A DNA stretch of 35,042 nucleotides, from assembly GCA_016215105.1 (NCBI GenBank), contig JACRLJ010000044.1, forward strand, positions 1 through 35,042. The letters are read 5' to 3'. Source of the DNA: Candidatus Hydrogenedentota bacterium (GTDB taxonomy: Bacteria > Hydrogenedentota > Hydrogenedentia > Hydrogenedentales > SLHB01). Below the pieces are notes generated by a model that ran no database searches, was not told the origin of the DNA, and saw only the letters and a program-made list of their open reading frames with translations. A program made the position numbers and the translations under genes. Each line of letters starts with the position of its first letter. Position 1 is the stretch's first letter. This document shows positions 1-7,773 of the stretch, in pieces.

Positions 1-2
1 GC

Positions 3-95
3 TACAAAATTACCGCCAAAGGCCGCGAAATATGTACCGCCATCCTCCTCGCCCAAAATGCAACCATTCAACAACTTAACCCCAAAGCAGCCTGA
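3..95 (+). CDS. C-terminal tail of an unidentified protein (partial)
   Basis: The first 93 bases read open in frame 3 to a TGA at 93-95, giving about 30 residues beginning YKITAKGREICTA and ending in LNPKAA. The pattern Tyr-x-Ile-Thr-x-Lys-Gly-Arg followed by an alanine-rich helix resembles the last strand and helix of a winged-helix domain. Similar tails close some multi-copy proteins in environmental bacteria. The start lies outside the window, so the function cannot be told. An IS200-type gene follows about 110 bp downstream, so a link to a mobile element is possible but not shown. Confidence 0.4.
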   Translation, partial: YKITAKGREICTAILLAQNATIQQLNPKAA

Positions 96-134
96 TGAAA
101 TGCGAAAGTCTTTCACGATGTTGAAGATTAGGGA

Positions 135-153
135 CCCAGGGCAACGCCCTGGG
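135..153. repeat. Perfect hairpin upstream of the IS200-type transposase gene
   Basis: An 8-bp perfect inverted repeat, CCCAGGGC and GCCCTGGG, is separated by a three-base loop. It lies 54 bp before the transposase start. IS200/IS605 transposases recognise subterminal hairpins as single-stranded DNA, and IS200 elements also carry a leader hairpin that limits transposase expression; either role would fit. No matching right-end hairpin is evident. Confidence 0.5.
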
Positions 154-207
154 GAATAGGGACAGAATCAAGATAGTCCTGAAAGGGCGCACTATAAGGG
201 AGGCCCG

Positions 208-660
208 ATGCCACAGTCCTTGGCGAGCGTGTACGTCCATGTCATTTTCAGCACCAAGAACCGGATTTCGTGCATTGATCAGATCGTACGACAGGAATTG
301 CATAGGTATACGGCGACGGTCCTAAAGAACATCGAATGCCATGCCGTCCGTATCGGTGGTGTATCAGACCATCTGCACGTCCTTTGTCGAATGTCGAAGA
401 CACTTTCCATATCCGGGCTTGTTGAAGAGATAAAGGTCCCCACATCCAAATGGCTAAAGACCAAGTCCCCAGCCCTGAAGGATTTCCATTGGCAGAACGG
501 CTATGGCGCCTTTTCAGTCAGTCCATCGCATGTCGAAGATGTCACGACGTATATTGATCAGCAGGACGCCCATCATCAACGGCGATCATTTCAGGACGAA
601 TTCAGGCGGTTCCTCGAAAAGCATGGAGTGAAATACGACGAACGATACGTATGGGACTGA
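208..660 (+). CDS. tnpA: IS200/IS605-family Y1 (HUH) transposase
   Basis: This 150-residue protein has the full length of a TnpA of the Y1_Tnp (PF01797) family, the single-strand DNA transposases of IS200-type elements. The HUH metal-binding motif is His55-Leu56-His57 within the sequence SDHLHVL. The likely catalytic tyrosine is Tyr115, with Gln119 four residues on, matching the Tyr-x3-Gln arrangement of the family. The conserved NGYGAFSVSPS block lies at residues 97-107, and the C-terminus YDERYVWD is typical. The ATG at 208 follows a GGGAGG Shine-Dalgarno-like stretch. No accessory tnpB follows, and the next gene ends convergently only 9 bp downstream, so an intact right end is hard to place. 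It may be a stand-alone or domesticated copy. Confidence 0.88.
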   Translation: MPQSLASVYVHVIFSTKNRISCIDQIVRQELHRYTATVLKNIECHAVRIGGVSDHLHVLCRMSKTLSISGLVEEIKVPTSKWLKTKSPALKDFHWQNGYGAFSVSPSHVEDVTTYIDQQDAHHQRRSFQDEFRRFLEKHGVKYDERYVWD

Positions 661-669
661 CTTCGTTCG

Positions 670-1074
670 TCACTTTGTGTTCTCCGTTTCCGATGGCGGA
701 TTCTGCGCCGTATCATTCGCCGGGATACTTGCGGCTAGGACGACCGAGCCATCAGTCCTGACTGTAAGCGTTAGATTCGAATACACGATAGTAAACCGCC
801 GCGCGTCCGGGCGAATTTTGGCGCACTCCTTGCCGTCCAGTAGCAGGCGCTCTTTTTCGATACCCAGTTGGTGGTTGTTCCCGAATTTCAGGGTGGTGAT
901 CAGACCTGAAGGGTAGAGTTGACCTTTTCCTTCGATCTCCGCCGTATATTCGCGCCCGAGCACCTGCGCTGTGAGGGTCATGTGTTCTTTGGCGTCGCGA
1001 GCGCAGCCGCATGCGGCGCATGCGATAGCTAGAGCAATGCCAACACGAAAGCGTTGCCAACGAAAACGGGCCAT
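670..1074 (-). CDS. Small predicted lipoprotein, function unknown
   Basis: The preferred start is the Met at 1074, because GGAGG lies about 9 bases upstream; a longer reading to 1188 adds 38 residues with no support. The resulting 134-residue protein begins with basic residues (ARFRWQRFR), then a hydrophobic segment ending in a lipobox Ala-Cys-Gly-Cys near residue 23. This indicates export and lipid anchoring by signal peptidase II. The mature part is a short beta-rich domain with no motif I recognise. A TTGACA -35-like box lies upstream on this strand near 1125, with a poor -10. The gene is convergent with the transposase gene and divergent from the DUF1501 gene. Confidence 0.65.
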   Translation of the reverse strand: MARFRWQRFRVGIALAIACAACGCARDAKEHMTLTAQVLGREYTAEIEGKGQLYPSGLITTLKFGNNHQLGIEKERLLLDGKECAKIRPDARRFTIVYSNLTLTVRTDGSVVLAASIPANDTAQNPPSETENTK

Positions 1075-1191
1075 GATAGTGACGCCTCCTTCTCGCAGTA
1101 TCGTGGCGCATTCTAAAGATACTGTCAAGAAAGACCCGCATGAACGCGGCATTTTGGACGCACCGAAAGGGTTTTCTCCAAGAAGCAATAT

Positions 1192-1200
1192 TGCTATACT
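1192..1200 (+). promoter_or_regulatory. Extended -10 promoter for the DUF1501 gene
   Basis: TGCTATACT fits an extended -10 element (TGn followed by a TATAAT-like hexamer). No good -35 is visible 17 bases upstream, which is tolerated for extended -10 promoters. Transcription would start near 1207, so the ATG at 1210 would be almost leaderless. This supports the ATG at 1243 as the true start. Confidence 0.5.
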
Positions 1201-1242
1201 AGGCGTGGTGTGGCAAATGCAGCGGTGAAGAGGTGTTCGGAA

Positions 1243-2703
1243 ATGGATCCTGTAAACGACCGTGATCTGTTATTGACTCGCCGTCATTTTTTTGGCCTTT
1301 GCAGTTGTGGCATTGGCGCGGCGGCGCTGGGCTCACTGCTGAATCCGCAGGCCTTCGCGGCGCTGGCGAATTCCGCGGGTAGTGGTGGGGCGCTGAAGAA
1401 TCTGCATTTCCCGCCGCGCGCCAAGCGCATCATCTATCTGTTCATGTCCGGCGGTCCGTCGCAACTCGATCTTTTCGACTACAAGCCCGGCTTGGTCAAA
1501 TTGCAGGGCACGGATCTGCCGGATTCGATTCGCAACGGACAACGGCTTACCGGAATGACCTCGGGACAGGCCCACTTCCCCGTCGCGTCGACCATTTACA
1601 AATTCGCGCAGCACGGGCAGTCCGGCGCGCTCGTGAGTGAACTGCTCCCGCACACGGCCAAGATCGCCGATGGCCTGTGTTTCATTCGCACCGTCAATAC
1701 GGAAGCCATCAATCACGATCCCGCCATCACGTTCTTTCAAACCGGGAGCCAGTTGCCCGGACGCCCCAGCATGGGCGCGTGGCTGACCTACGGCCTCGGG
1801 ACCATGAACGACAACCTGCCCGGCTTCGTGGTGATGCTGTCGCGCACGGACCCCAATCGCGGCGCCCAGGCGCTGTTCGATCGCCTGTGGGGTTCAGGCT
1901 TCCTGCCTTCTGAATACCAGGGCGTCAAGTTCCGATCCGGCCACGATCCCGTGCTCTATCTTTCCGATCCACCCGGTATCGACAAGCCTACCCGCCGGCG
2001 CATGCTCGACGCCGTCGCGAAACTCAACTCCATCGAGCAAGACGCGTTTGCCGACCCGGAGATCAACGCGCGCATTTCGCAATACGAAATGGCCTATCGC
2101 ATGCAGACCTCGATTCCCGAACTTACCGACGTTTCCGATGAACCGGAATCGACCTTCGCGCTCTACGGTGACGAAGCGCGCAAGCCCGGTTCGTACGCGT
2201 CGAACTGCCTCTTGGCGCGCCGATTGGCCGAGCGCGGCGTCCGCTTCATCCAACTGTATCACCGCGACTGGGACCAGCACGGAAACTTGCCCAGCCAGAT
2301 TACCATGAACTGCAAGGACACCGACCAAGCCACCGCGGGCCTTATTACGGATCTGAAACAACGCGGCATGCTCGAAGATACCCTGGTGATTTGGGCGGGC
2401 GAATTCGGGCGCACGGTCTATTGCCAGGGTGACCTCAAACCCGACAACTACGGGCGCGACCATCACGGCCGATGCTTCACCGTCTGGCTGGCGGGCGGGG
2501 GAGTGAAGCCCGGCGTCACCCACGGTGAGACCGACGATTTCTGCTACAACATCGTCAAAGATCCTGTCCACGTTCACGATCTGAACGCTACCATTCTCCG
2601 ACTCATGGGCATTGACCATGAGCGTCTCACGTACAACTTCCAAGGCCGCGACTTCCGCCTCACGGACGTTGCGGGCAAGGTCGTCGAGCCTATCCTCGCG
2701 TAA
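1243..2703 (+). CDS. DUF1501 family protein with Tat signal
   Basis: This 486-residue protein matches the DUF1501 family (PF07394), which has an alkaline-phosphatase/sulfatase-like fold and is abundant in Planctomycetota and relatives. The N-terminus carries a twin-arginine signal (TRRHFFG followed by a small-residue hydrophobic stretch ending QAFA), so it is probably exported folded. Family hallmarks are visible: [18 protein letters not shown], an NHDPAITFF segment, WAGEFGRT near residue 385 and GRDHHGRCF near residue 405. Exact biochemical activity is not established for the family. DUF1501 genes are often paired with DUF1549/DUF1553 cytochrome-type partners; none is present here. The start at 1243 was chosen over 1210 because of the promoter position and a GAGG about 9 bases upstream. 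Confidence 0.85.
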   Translation: MDPVNDRDLLLTRRHFFGLCSCGIGAAALGSLLNPQAFAALANSAGSGGALKNLHFPPRAKRIIYLFMSGGPSQLDLFDYKPGLVKLQGTDLPDSIRNGQRLTGMTSGQAHFPVASTIYKFAQHGQSGALVSELLPHTAKIADGLCFIRTVNTEAINHDPAITFFQTGSQLPGRPSMGAWLTYGLGTMNDNLPGFVVMLSRTDPNRGAQALFDRLWGSGFLPSEYQGVKFRSGHDPVLYLSDPPGIDKPTRRRMLDAVAKLNSIEQDAFADPEINARISQYEMAYRMQTSIPELTDVSDEPESTFALYGDEARKPGSYASNCLLARRLAERGVRFIQLYHRDWDQHGNLPSQITMNCKDTDQATAGLITDLKQRGMLEDTLVIWAGEFGRTVYCQGDLKPDNYGRDHHGRCFTVWLAGGGVKPGVTHGETDDFCYNIVKDPVHVHDLNATILRLMGIDHERLTYNFQGRDFRLTDVAGKVVEPILA

Positions 2704-2715
2704 GCGCCACCGTAC

Positions 2716-2738
2716 TTGCGCGCTCGCCGGGCGCGCAA
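2716..2738 (+). terminator. Candidate terminator hairpin after the DUF1501 gene
   Basis: A perfect 8-bp stem, TTGCGCGC and GCGCGCAA, with a seven-base loop lies 13 bp after the stop codon. The following tract is only moderately T-rich, so termination efficiency is uncertain. Confidence 0.4.
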
Positions 2739-2838
2739 TCGTTCTGTCCATCCTCTCTCCCGTCGAAACTGGAACTCTCCACCCCATGCGCATATCGTAG
2801 GGGTACTTTGACAATCGAATGCCCCGGGGAATTCATCT

Positions 2839-3696
2839 ATGACCGATATCGACTTCGATCTCGAACGAAGCTGGTGGAACGAGAAGGCTTCCAAGGAAGA
2901 GCGCATAGGGCCCGACGTACTTATCAACCGAGCCCTGCGTTGGCGCGAGATTGAACGGCGCCTCGATGGCGTATCGAGCATTCTTGAAGTAGGGGCCGCA
3001 ACCGGGGTCTTTTCAATTCCGCTCGCCCGGCGCGGTTTCAATGTGACCCACCTCGATTTCTCTCCCGCCATGCTCGAAATTGCGCGCGAGAATGCTCGAG
3101 GCATCCAGAACATAACCTTCGTCGAGGCCAACGCCACAGACCTGTCTGAGTTCGAGGACCGCTCATTCGACCTCGTCCTCAACATGGACGGCGCCATTTC
3201 ATTCAGCGGCGTCCGCGCCGGCGAGGCCGTGCGCGAAAGCTGCCGCGTAACGAAAAAGACTCTCATCCTCACCGTTTCCAACCGCGCCCAAATGGCCGCG
3301 CTCTGTTTTGCCGACAGCGTGACGGAAACCGGCCGCATACTGCCTGCCGTACACGAAATGTTCTTACACGGCCAATGGCGTCAGGAGCAGTTTCCAGACA
3401 ATGCGCTTCTCGCTAAGGGAAATACCCAAAACCGTATCGGCCCATTGAAGGCTTATCTTCCCACTGAACTCCGTGACTTGCTCCAAAGCGCTGGCATGAG
3501 TGTCCTCCGTTGCGGGGGATTGGGGTCATTGACCGCATTCTGCGACGCCGAACTCATCACGCGTCTATCTACCGATAAACTCCTGCTGGAGCCCTTCCTC
3601 GATCTCTGCGAGCAGTTCGATACGGAGATTATGCCCGACGGCCCGGGCACCCGGAACCGCGCCGGTCTGATTGCCGTCGCCGCGCCTCGCCCGTGA
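2839..3696 (+). CDS. Class I SAM-dependent methyltransferase
   Basis: This 285-residue protein has a class I methyltransferase fold. Motif I is ILEVGAATGVFSIPLA near residues 49-64, followed by THLDFSPAMLEIARENA with an acidic residue expected to bind the SAM ribose. FVEANATDLSEF and the FDLVLNMDGAISF segment complete the Rossmann half. The C-terminal third has no obvious substrate-specifying motif, so the acceptor is unknown. GGGGA lies about 8 bases before the ATG. The gene stands alone, with 135 bp before it and an 88-bp repeat starting 17 bp after it. Confidence 0.8.
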   Translation: MTDIDFDLERSWWNEKASKEERIGPDVLINRALRWREIERRLDGVSSILEVGAATGVFSIPLARRGFNVTHLDFSPAMLEIARENARGIQNITFVEANATDLSEFEDRSFDLVLNMDGAISFSGVRAGEAVRESCRVTKKTLILTVSNRAQMAALCFADSVTETGRILPAVHEMFLHGQWRQEQFPDNALLAKGNTQNRIGPLKAYLPTELRDLLQSAGMSVLRCGGLGSLTAFCDAELITRLSTDKLLLEPFLDLCEQFDTEIMPDGPGTRNRAGLIAVAAPRP

Positions 3697-3712
3697 CCCG
3701 TCCGCTGGCCGT

Positions 3713-3800
3713 TCCTGCCGTCTTGCTCGCGCACCCGCCGCGGTGTACCATCAGGTGACAGGTTATGCCGTGAACTACGGCGGGACGCGCGGAACCGGGG
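3713..3800 (+). repeat. 88-bp promoter-like repeat, copy A
   Basis: This intergenic sequence recurs at 5230-5317 with 6 differences in 88 positions. It contains a TTGCTC box (3723-3728), a 17-base spacer and a TACCAT box (3746-3751), which resembles a -35/-10 pair. Flanking the -10-like box is an inverted repeat (CCCGCCGCGGT and ACTACGGCGGG) that is imperfect in this copy. It lies about 110 bp upstream of the GNAT acetyltransferase gene. Confidence 0.75.
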
Positions 3801-3908
3801 ACTGCGGTCTACAGCCTAGGAATCAATCCTCCATTGGTTTACTAGAGCTTGCGCAATGCAGGCCTTGGCTCTTTTCACTTTCGACACGTGGGGAAAGTAC
3901 TTCTCGGA

Positions 3909-4466
3909 ATGAATGCGGACACGGTATTTGAAACTGAACGACTGATCCTCCGGCCATTTACGGGAGATGACCTGGACGCCGTATTCGAGAGGACCTCGGA
4001 CCCGGACGTCATGCTCTACCAGAACTGCGGCACCTTGACCTTTGAAGACACCCGGACCGGCCTGGAGCGAACCATTCGCGCCGCGCTTGAAACATGGCCG
4101 TTCGCAATCAGGGCCATTGTTGTGAAGGCCACGAATCAGAACGTGGGGGTCTGCCATCTTGGCCCATGTCACCGACTCGAAGGACATCCGATCGAGATTT
4201 CCTATTCCATCGTACGAGCCCGCTGGGGCAATGGCTACGCAACGGAGGCGTCCGCTAGGCTTATCCAGTATGGGTTCGAGAGCTTGGACCTCGCCGAAAT
4301 CATTGCGGCCGTCAACCCGAAAAATGGCGCCTCGGCCCGCGTTGCCGAGAAACTTGGGCTCTCGGTGCGGGAGAAAGTGGAGTGGCCTAAGCAGGGCCTT
4401 GTTGATCTCTACACCATTACAAAAGAAGCATACGCGGATTGGAGGAGAGCGTGCTCAAACACCTAG
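3909..4466 (+). CDS. GNAT family N-acetyltransferase (RimJ/RimL type)
   Basis: Starting at the ATG at 3909, the 185-residue product begins TERLILRPFTGDD after a few residues, the classic start of RimJ/RimL-like GNAT enzymes (Acetyltransf_3). The acetyl-CoA pyrophosphate-binding loop is RWGNGYATEA, and the following motif NPKNGASARVAEKLGL is the usual motif B with the conserved Asn. These enzymes transfer acetyl from acetyl-CoA to an amine, either a protein N-terminus or a small molecule; the substrate is not predictable here. A longer reading to 3849 would add 20 unconserved residues. The 3' end overlaps the next gene by 16 bp, pointing to co-translation. Confidence 0.82.
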   Translation: MNADTVFETERLILRPFTGDDLDAVFERTSDPDVMLYQNCGTLTFEDTRTGLERTIRAALETWPFAIRAIVVKATNQNVGVCHLGPCHRLEGHPIEISYSIVRARWGNGYATEASARLIQYGFESLDLAEIIAAVNPKNGASARVAEKLGLSVREKVEWPKQGLVDLYTITKEAYADWRRACSNT

Positions 4467-5002
4467 AAGTCTTGAAAACAGTTGTCGAAAGACTTGCCGA
4501 AGCGGATGCCGCCTGCGGTGTCGTGGCGCAGGGAAGCGTTGTGGATGGCGCCGCACGGCCAGACTCGGACCTTGACCTGTTTGTGGTGTGCAGCACCGAC
4601 CAGCCTGTCTTTAACGACTTCATCCAGGCCGACAATCGTGGGCGCATGAGGCTGAGAGTTCCCGTCGACGGCATTCCCATTGACATTGGCTGGGAATACC
4701 ACGAAACGCTCGTGTCTCTCATCGAACAGAAAGGGGCCGGCGGCTGGTACATGTTTTCACGCGGCAGCGTGGCGCGTGACCCGGCAGGCCATGCCAAACG
4801 AATCCAGCAACGCATTCGCGATTGGTTCACAGTAAACCCCAGAATCGCCGCCGCTTGGGCGCAACAGCATGAAGAAGTCAGAAAGCGAAAGGTGGACTCG
4901 TCATACCCTCTTGAGTACCCAACCTTCGCGGACTTCTATCGGTACGTTCAGGAACTGGCCACACGAAAAGAAGGCGAGCACCCGGGCCAACCCGCCAAGT
5001 AG
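4451..5002 (+). CDS. Nucleotidyltransferase-fold protein (NTP_transf_2-like)
   Basis: This product of about 183 residues carries the polymerase-beta nucleotidyltransferase signature: Gly28-Ser29, then DSDLDLF with Asp40 and Asp42 as likely metal ligands. A third acidic residue occurs in PIDIGW. The family transfers nucleotides to drugs, proteins or RNA, or acts as the MNT half of toxin-antitoxin pairs. No HEPN partner is adjacent, and the substrate is unknown. GTG at 4451 is preferred because GGAGG precedes it by 5 bases; a TTG at 4439 is in frame but would place the Shine-Dalgarno inside the gene. It overlaps the acetyltransferase gene by 16 bp. An acetyltransferase/nucleotidyltransferase pair recalls drug-modifying enzymes, but no resistance subfamily is recognisable. 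Confidence 0.75.
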   Translation: MLKHLEVLKTVVERLAEADAACGVVAQGSVVDGAARPDSDLDLFVVCSTDQPVFNDFIQADNRGRMRLRVPVDGIPIDIGWEYHETLVSLIEQKGAGGWYMFSRGSVARDPAGHAKRIQQRIRDWFTVNPRIAAAWAQQHEEVRKRKVDSSYPLEYPTFADFYRYVQELATRKEGEHPGQPAK

Positions 5003-5137
5003 GGCCGCAGCGGCCTCACGTGCAGGCTATCGCGCCGCCTTGCTTAGAGAAAGGACGGAATAAGAATGATCCAGATGTTCCGTCTCGAACAAGCGCTAAT
5101 ACTGTTGTGGCAAACGATAGATGTACGCACACTGTGG

Positions 5138-5210
5138 CTTGGGCATCTTGCCCAAGGGGACCTTGGCCTGGAAGGCCTAGCCACGCAAGGGTCGGACTAA
5201 CGCGACCCTT
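5138..5210. repeat. Cluster of three short palindromes
   Basis: The 342-bp gap between the nucleotidyltransferase and fucosidase genes has no coding sequence that I can support. It holds three consecutive hairpins: CTTGGGC/GCCCAAG (5138-5156), GGCCT/AGGCC (5165-5177) and AAGGGTCG/CGACCCTT (5187-5210). Repeat copy B follows within 20 bp. None is followed by a T-tract, so they look more like a REP-type palindrome cluster than terminators. Confidence 0.5.
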
Positions 5211-5229
5211 AAGCGCGGATTGCGGACAG

Positions 5230-5317
5230 TCCTGCCGTCTTGCTCGCGCACCCGCCGCAGTGTACCATCACGTGACAGGTTATGCCGTGAACTGCGGCGG
5301 GACGTGTGGATCCGGGG
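5230..5317 (+). repeat. 88-bp promoter-like repeat, copy B
   Basis: Second copy of the element at 3713-3800, with 82 of 88 bases identical. TTGCTC (5240-5245), 17 bases and TACCAT (5263-5268) form a plausible promoter. An 11-bp perfect inverted repeat, CCCGCCGCAGT (5251-5261) and ACTGCGGCGGG (5291-5301), brackets the -10-like box, and a TCACGTGA palindrome lies between the arms. The element ends 27 bp before the GH29-like gene, so here it is well placed to be the promoter/operator of the sugar operon. Confidence 0.75.
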
Positions 5318-5344
5318 CAATGCGCGATAGAGAGGGAGGTCTCC

Positions 5345-6388
5345 ATGAAGCTGATGCTGATCGGCGTTGTCGTGGCGGGAATGCTGTGCGCAATCACGGC
5401 CAGCGCCGCCGAACCTGACGCCAGGGCCAAACGCACCGAATGGTTCAAAGACGCGCAGTGGGGCGTGTTCACGCACTATCTATCCGATATTGCACTGAAA
5501 GGCGCCGAGCCCACGGTCGAGAACTGGAACAAGGTGGTGGACGCGTTTGACGTGCCCGGACTCGTCAAACAACTCGAATCCGTCGGCGCGAAGTACTACG
5601 TGATTACCCTCGGCCAGAATTCCGGATTCTACTGCTCGCCAAACGCCACCTATGACAAGTACGTGGGCATCTCCCCCAGCAAGTGCTCCCGGCGCGATCT
5701 GATCGCCGATATCTACGCCGCGCTTCAGCCCAAGGGCATTCGTCTCATGGTGTACTTGCCCGCCGGCGCGCCCGACCGCGATACCGTCGCAATGGCCGCC
5801 CTCGGGTGGAAGAACGGCAAGTATCCCCGCTGGTCGCATCCCAAAGGCGGACCCGACGGCGGCGACGACCGTCTCGTCGAGTTCCAGAAGAAATGGGAGG
5901 CCGTTATTCGCGAATGGTCCACGCGCTGGGGAACAAAGGTCTCCGGGTGGTGGTTCGACGGCTGTTACTTTCCCATTGCGATGTACGAACACCCCGACGC
6001 CCCCAATTTCGCGAGTTTCGCCGCAGCGGCGCGCGCCGGCAATCCCGATAGCATCGTGGCCTTCAATCCGGGCGTAGTTGATCCTGTTATCTCGTTGACC
6101 AAGTACGAAGACTACACCGCGGGCGAAATCAACGACGCGGAGAAGGTTAAATGCCCTGGACGTTTTGTGGATGGCGCGCAATTCCAGATACTGAGTTTCC
6201 TTGGACCGAACTGGGGGCAGAGTCCGCCCCGTTATCCGAACGAGACGGTCATCGCTATCACTCGCTCCATCATCGACAAACAGGGTGTCGTCACCTGGGA
6301 CGTTCCCATCCAGCCCAGCGGGCTCATTGCCCCGCCTTTCATCGAACAACTCAAGGCCCTGCACGAGGGCTTGGCGAAACCGAAATGA
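5345..6388 (+). CDS. GH29-like alpha-L-fucosidase domain protein, secreted
   Basis: The 347-residue product begins with a signal peptide (KLMLIGVVVAGMLCAITASAAEP). The mature region resembles the catalytic barrel of glycoside hydrolase family 29 (alpha-L-fucosidase): RTEWFKDAQWGVFTHY near the start, an AKYYVITLGQNSGFYC strand, and WWFDGCYF with Asp205 in the position of the catalytic nucleophile. GH29 enzymes release alpha-linked fucose by a retaining mechanism. The protein is shorter than many GH29 members and lacks an extra C-terminal beta domain, so activity on another glycoside is possible. GGGAGG lies about 5 bases before the ATG. Its TGA overlaps the start of the sugar-binding protein (ATGA), so both are translated together. 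Confidence 0.8.
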   Translation: MKLMLIGVVVAGMLCAITASAAEPDARAKRTEWFKDAQWGVFTHYLSDIALKGAEPTVENWNKVVDAFDVPGLVKQLESVGAKYYVITLGQNSGFYCSPNATYDKYVGISPSKCSRRDLIADIYAALQPKGIRLMVYLPAGAPDRDTVAMAALGWKNGKYPRWSHPKGGPDGGDDRLVEFQKKWEAVIREWSTRWGTKVSGWWFDGCYFPIAMYEHPDAPNFASFAAAARAGNPDSIVAFNPGVVDPVISLTKYEDYTAGEINDAEKVKCPGRFVDGAQFQILSFLGPNWGQSPPRYPNETVIAITRSIIDKQGVVTWDVPIQPSGLIAPPFIEQLKALHEGLAKPK

Positions 6389-7716
6389 AGCGGAATTCAA
6401 TCATGAATCGAATTTCCTCCGTGTTTGTCCCTTTGACTCTTTCTGTCCTCTTGCTTGTTCTCGCCGCCCCCGGCTGCGGCGGAGCGCCTGACGATTCCAA
6501 GGTCATCCGAGTTACACGCAACATCGGGGGTAGAGAAGGGTTCCGGCATCACTTTGACGCCTGGAAGGGCGCCTTCGAAAAGGCCAATCCCGGCTGGAAG
6601 ATGGAGCTAATCGATCTCGGTAACCAGGAAGGCTCCGACTACTACAAGACGCGCATCGCGACCGGCGACCTGCCGGAGGTCGTAATGACGTGGGCGCTGA
6701 CCAACTTCCTGGCGGACGCGGGGCAGTTGCAGCCGCTGCAGGATTCCTATTACGAAAAGTTTGGCATTCCATTGCCGACGCCCTATAAGGGCAAGCGGTA
6801 CACTAGCCAAAGCGGCTTACAGCTCCAAGGCATCGTGATCAATAAGAAGATGTGGACTGACATTGGTGTTACCACGCCGCCAAGTACGTGGGACGAATTG
6901 ATCTCCGACCTCAAAAGACTGAAGGAGAAAGGATATCGTCCTCTCGTCTTTGGTGGCCGCGAATGGTCCGCTTCGCAGCCGCTCTTCTATGCCATCGTCA
7001 CGAACGTTTACGACCGAGTCAATGATCCCGCAAAGCCCTCTTGGACTAAGCGAAGGGACGCGGGGGAGGTCAGTTTCCGCACGGACCCCACGATGAAGAT
7101 GATCATAGGCAAGATGTTTGAGTTCGTTGACGCGTTCGTCGAAAAAGGCGCCTTGAGCGACGGCTACAACGAAGAGCAGCGGGACTTCTACGGCGGCAAA
7201 GGGGCCACTTGGCTCATGGGCAGCTGGATGGGCGGAGACATTGAGCCCAACAAAGTGGACTTCGAGATGGAGTACTGGCCTATTCCATCCATGACCGGCC
7301 TGCCGCCCGTTATGCTCGAGACCTCGAGGCTTCCGAACGGGTGGGCCATTTCGGCCTCCGCCAAGGGCGAGAAATACGACAAGTCCCTCGCCGCGTTGGA
7401 AGCGTTCTACGAGCCGGATGTCTACCAAGCGTTTCTTAACGGGGAGAGCCAGTTCAAGATTGCGTCCAAGGTCGCGGTCGATGGCCCCAAGAGCTCATGG
7501 GCGCCCGCGCAGCATCTCTACGACAGCATGGCGGCGAATATGAAGCAGTACGGGACCGCGCTGGGATGGCATATTGCCCTGGACGACTTGCCGCCCCCGG
7601 TTATTGTGACGTCCATGGCCCGCGTAATGCAGGAAATCCTCGTCGGCACCAGGGACGTTGATAAGCTCCTCAAAATGCTCGACGACGACTGGGATAGCGC
7701 CAGGAAGAGCATGTAG
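6385..7716 (+). CDS. Sugar ABC transporter substrate-binding lipoprotein
   Basis: This 443-residue protein has a type II signal: a hydrophobic stretch ending APGCGG, with the Cys as lipid attachment site. The mature part is a family 1 extracellular solute-binding protein (SBP_bac_1): DAWKGAFEKANPGWKMELID, YYKTRIATGDLPEVVMTW and SGLQLQGIVINKKMWTDIGV are characteristic. Such proteins capture oligosaccharides outside the membrane and deliver them to MalFG-type permeases. The start overlaps the fucosidase stop codon; a Met at 6403 is an alternative. The order glycosidase, binding protein, permease, permease argues that the imported sugar is what the glycosidase releases or trims. Confidence 0.92.
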   Translation: MKRNSIMNRISSVFVPLTLSVLLLVLAAPGCGGAPDDSKVIRVTRNIGGREGFRHHFDAWKGAFEKANPGWKMELIDLGNQEGSDYYKTRIATGDLPEVVMTWALTNFLADAGQLQPLQDSYYEKFGIPLPTPYKGKRYTSQSGLQLQGIVINKKMWTDIGVTTPPSTWDELISDLKRLKEKGYRPLVFGGREWSASQPLFYAIVTNVYDRVNDPAKPSWTKRRDAGEVSFRTDPTMKMIIGKMFEFVDAFVEKGALSDGYNEEQRDFYGGKGATWLMGSWMGGDIEPNKVDFEMEYWPIPSMTGLPPVMLETSRLPNGWAISASAKGEKYDKSLAALEAFYEPDVYQAFLNGESQFKIASKVAVDGPKSSWAPAQHLYDSMAANMKQYGTALGWHIALDDLPPPVIVTSMARVMQEILVGTRDVDKLLKMLDDDWDSARKSM

Positions 7717-7773
7717 CTTTCCTTCCGGGAGCGAAAATGAGCGGACGCTTCCTTAGGGGCGCAGGAACCAATA

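Noticed and set aside
1894-2814. A 306-codon minus-strand frame across the DUF1501 gene
   Set aside because: Antisense shadow; the plus strand carries the Tat signal, GEFGRT and GRDHH motifs in frame.
2808-2836. TTGACA box before the methyltransferase gene
   Set aside because: The only -10 at 17-base spacing (ATTCAT) would place the transcription start after the ATG.
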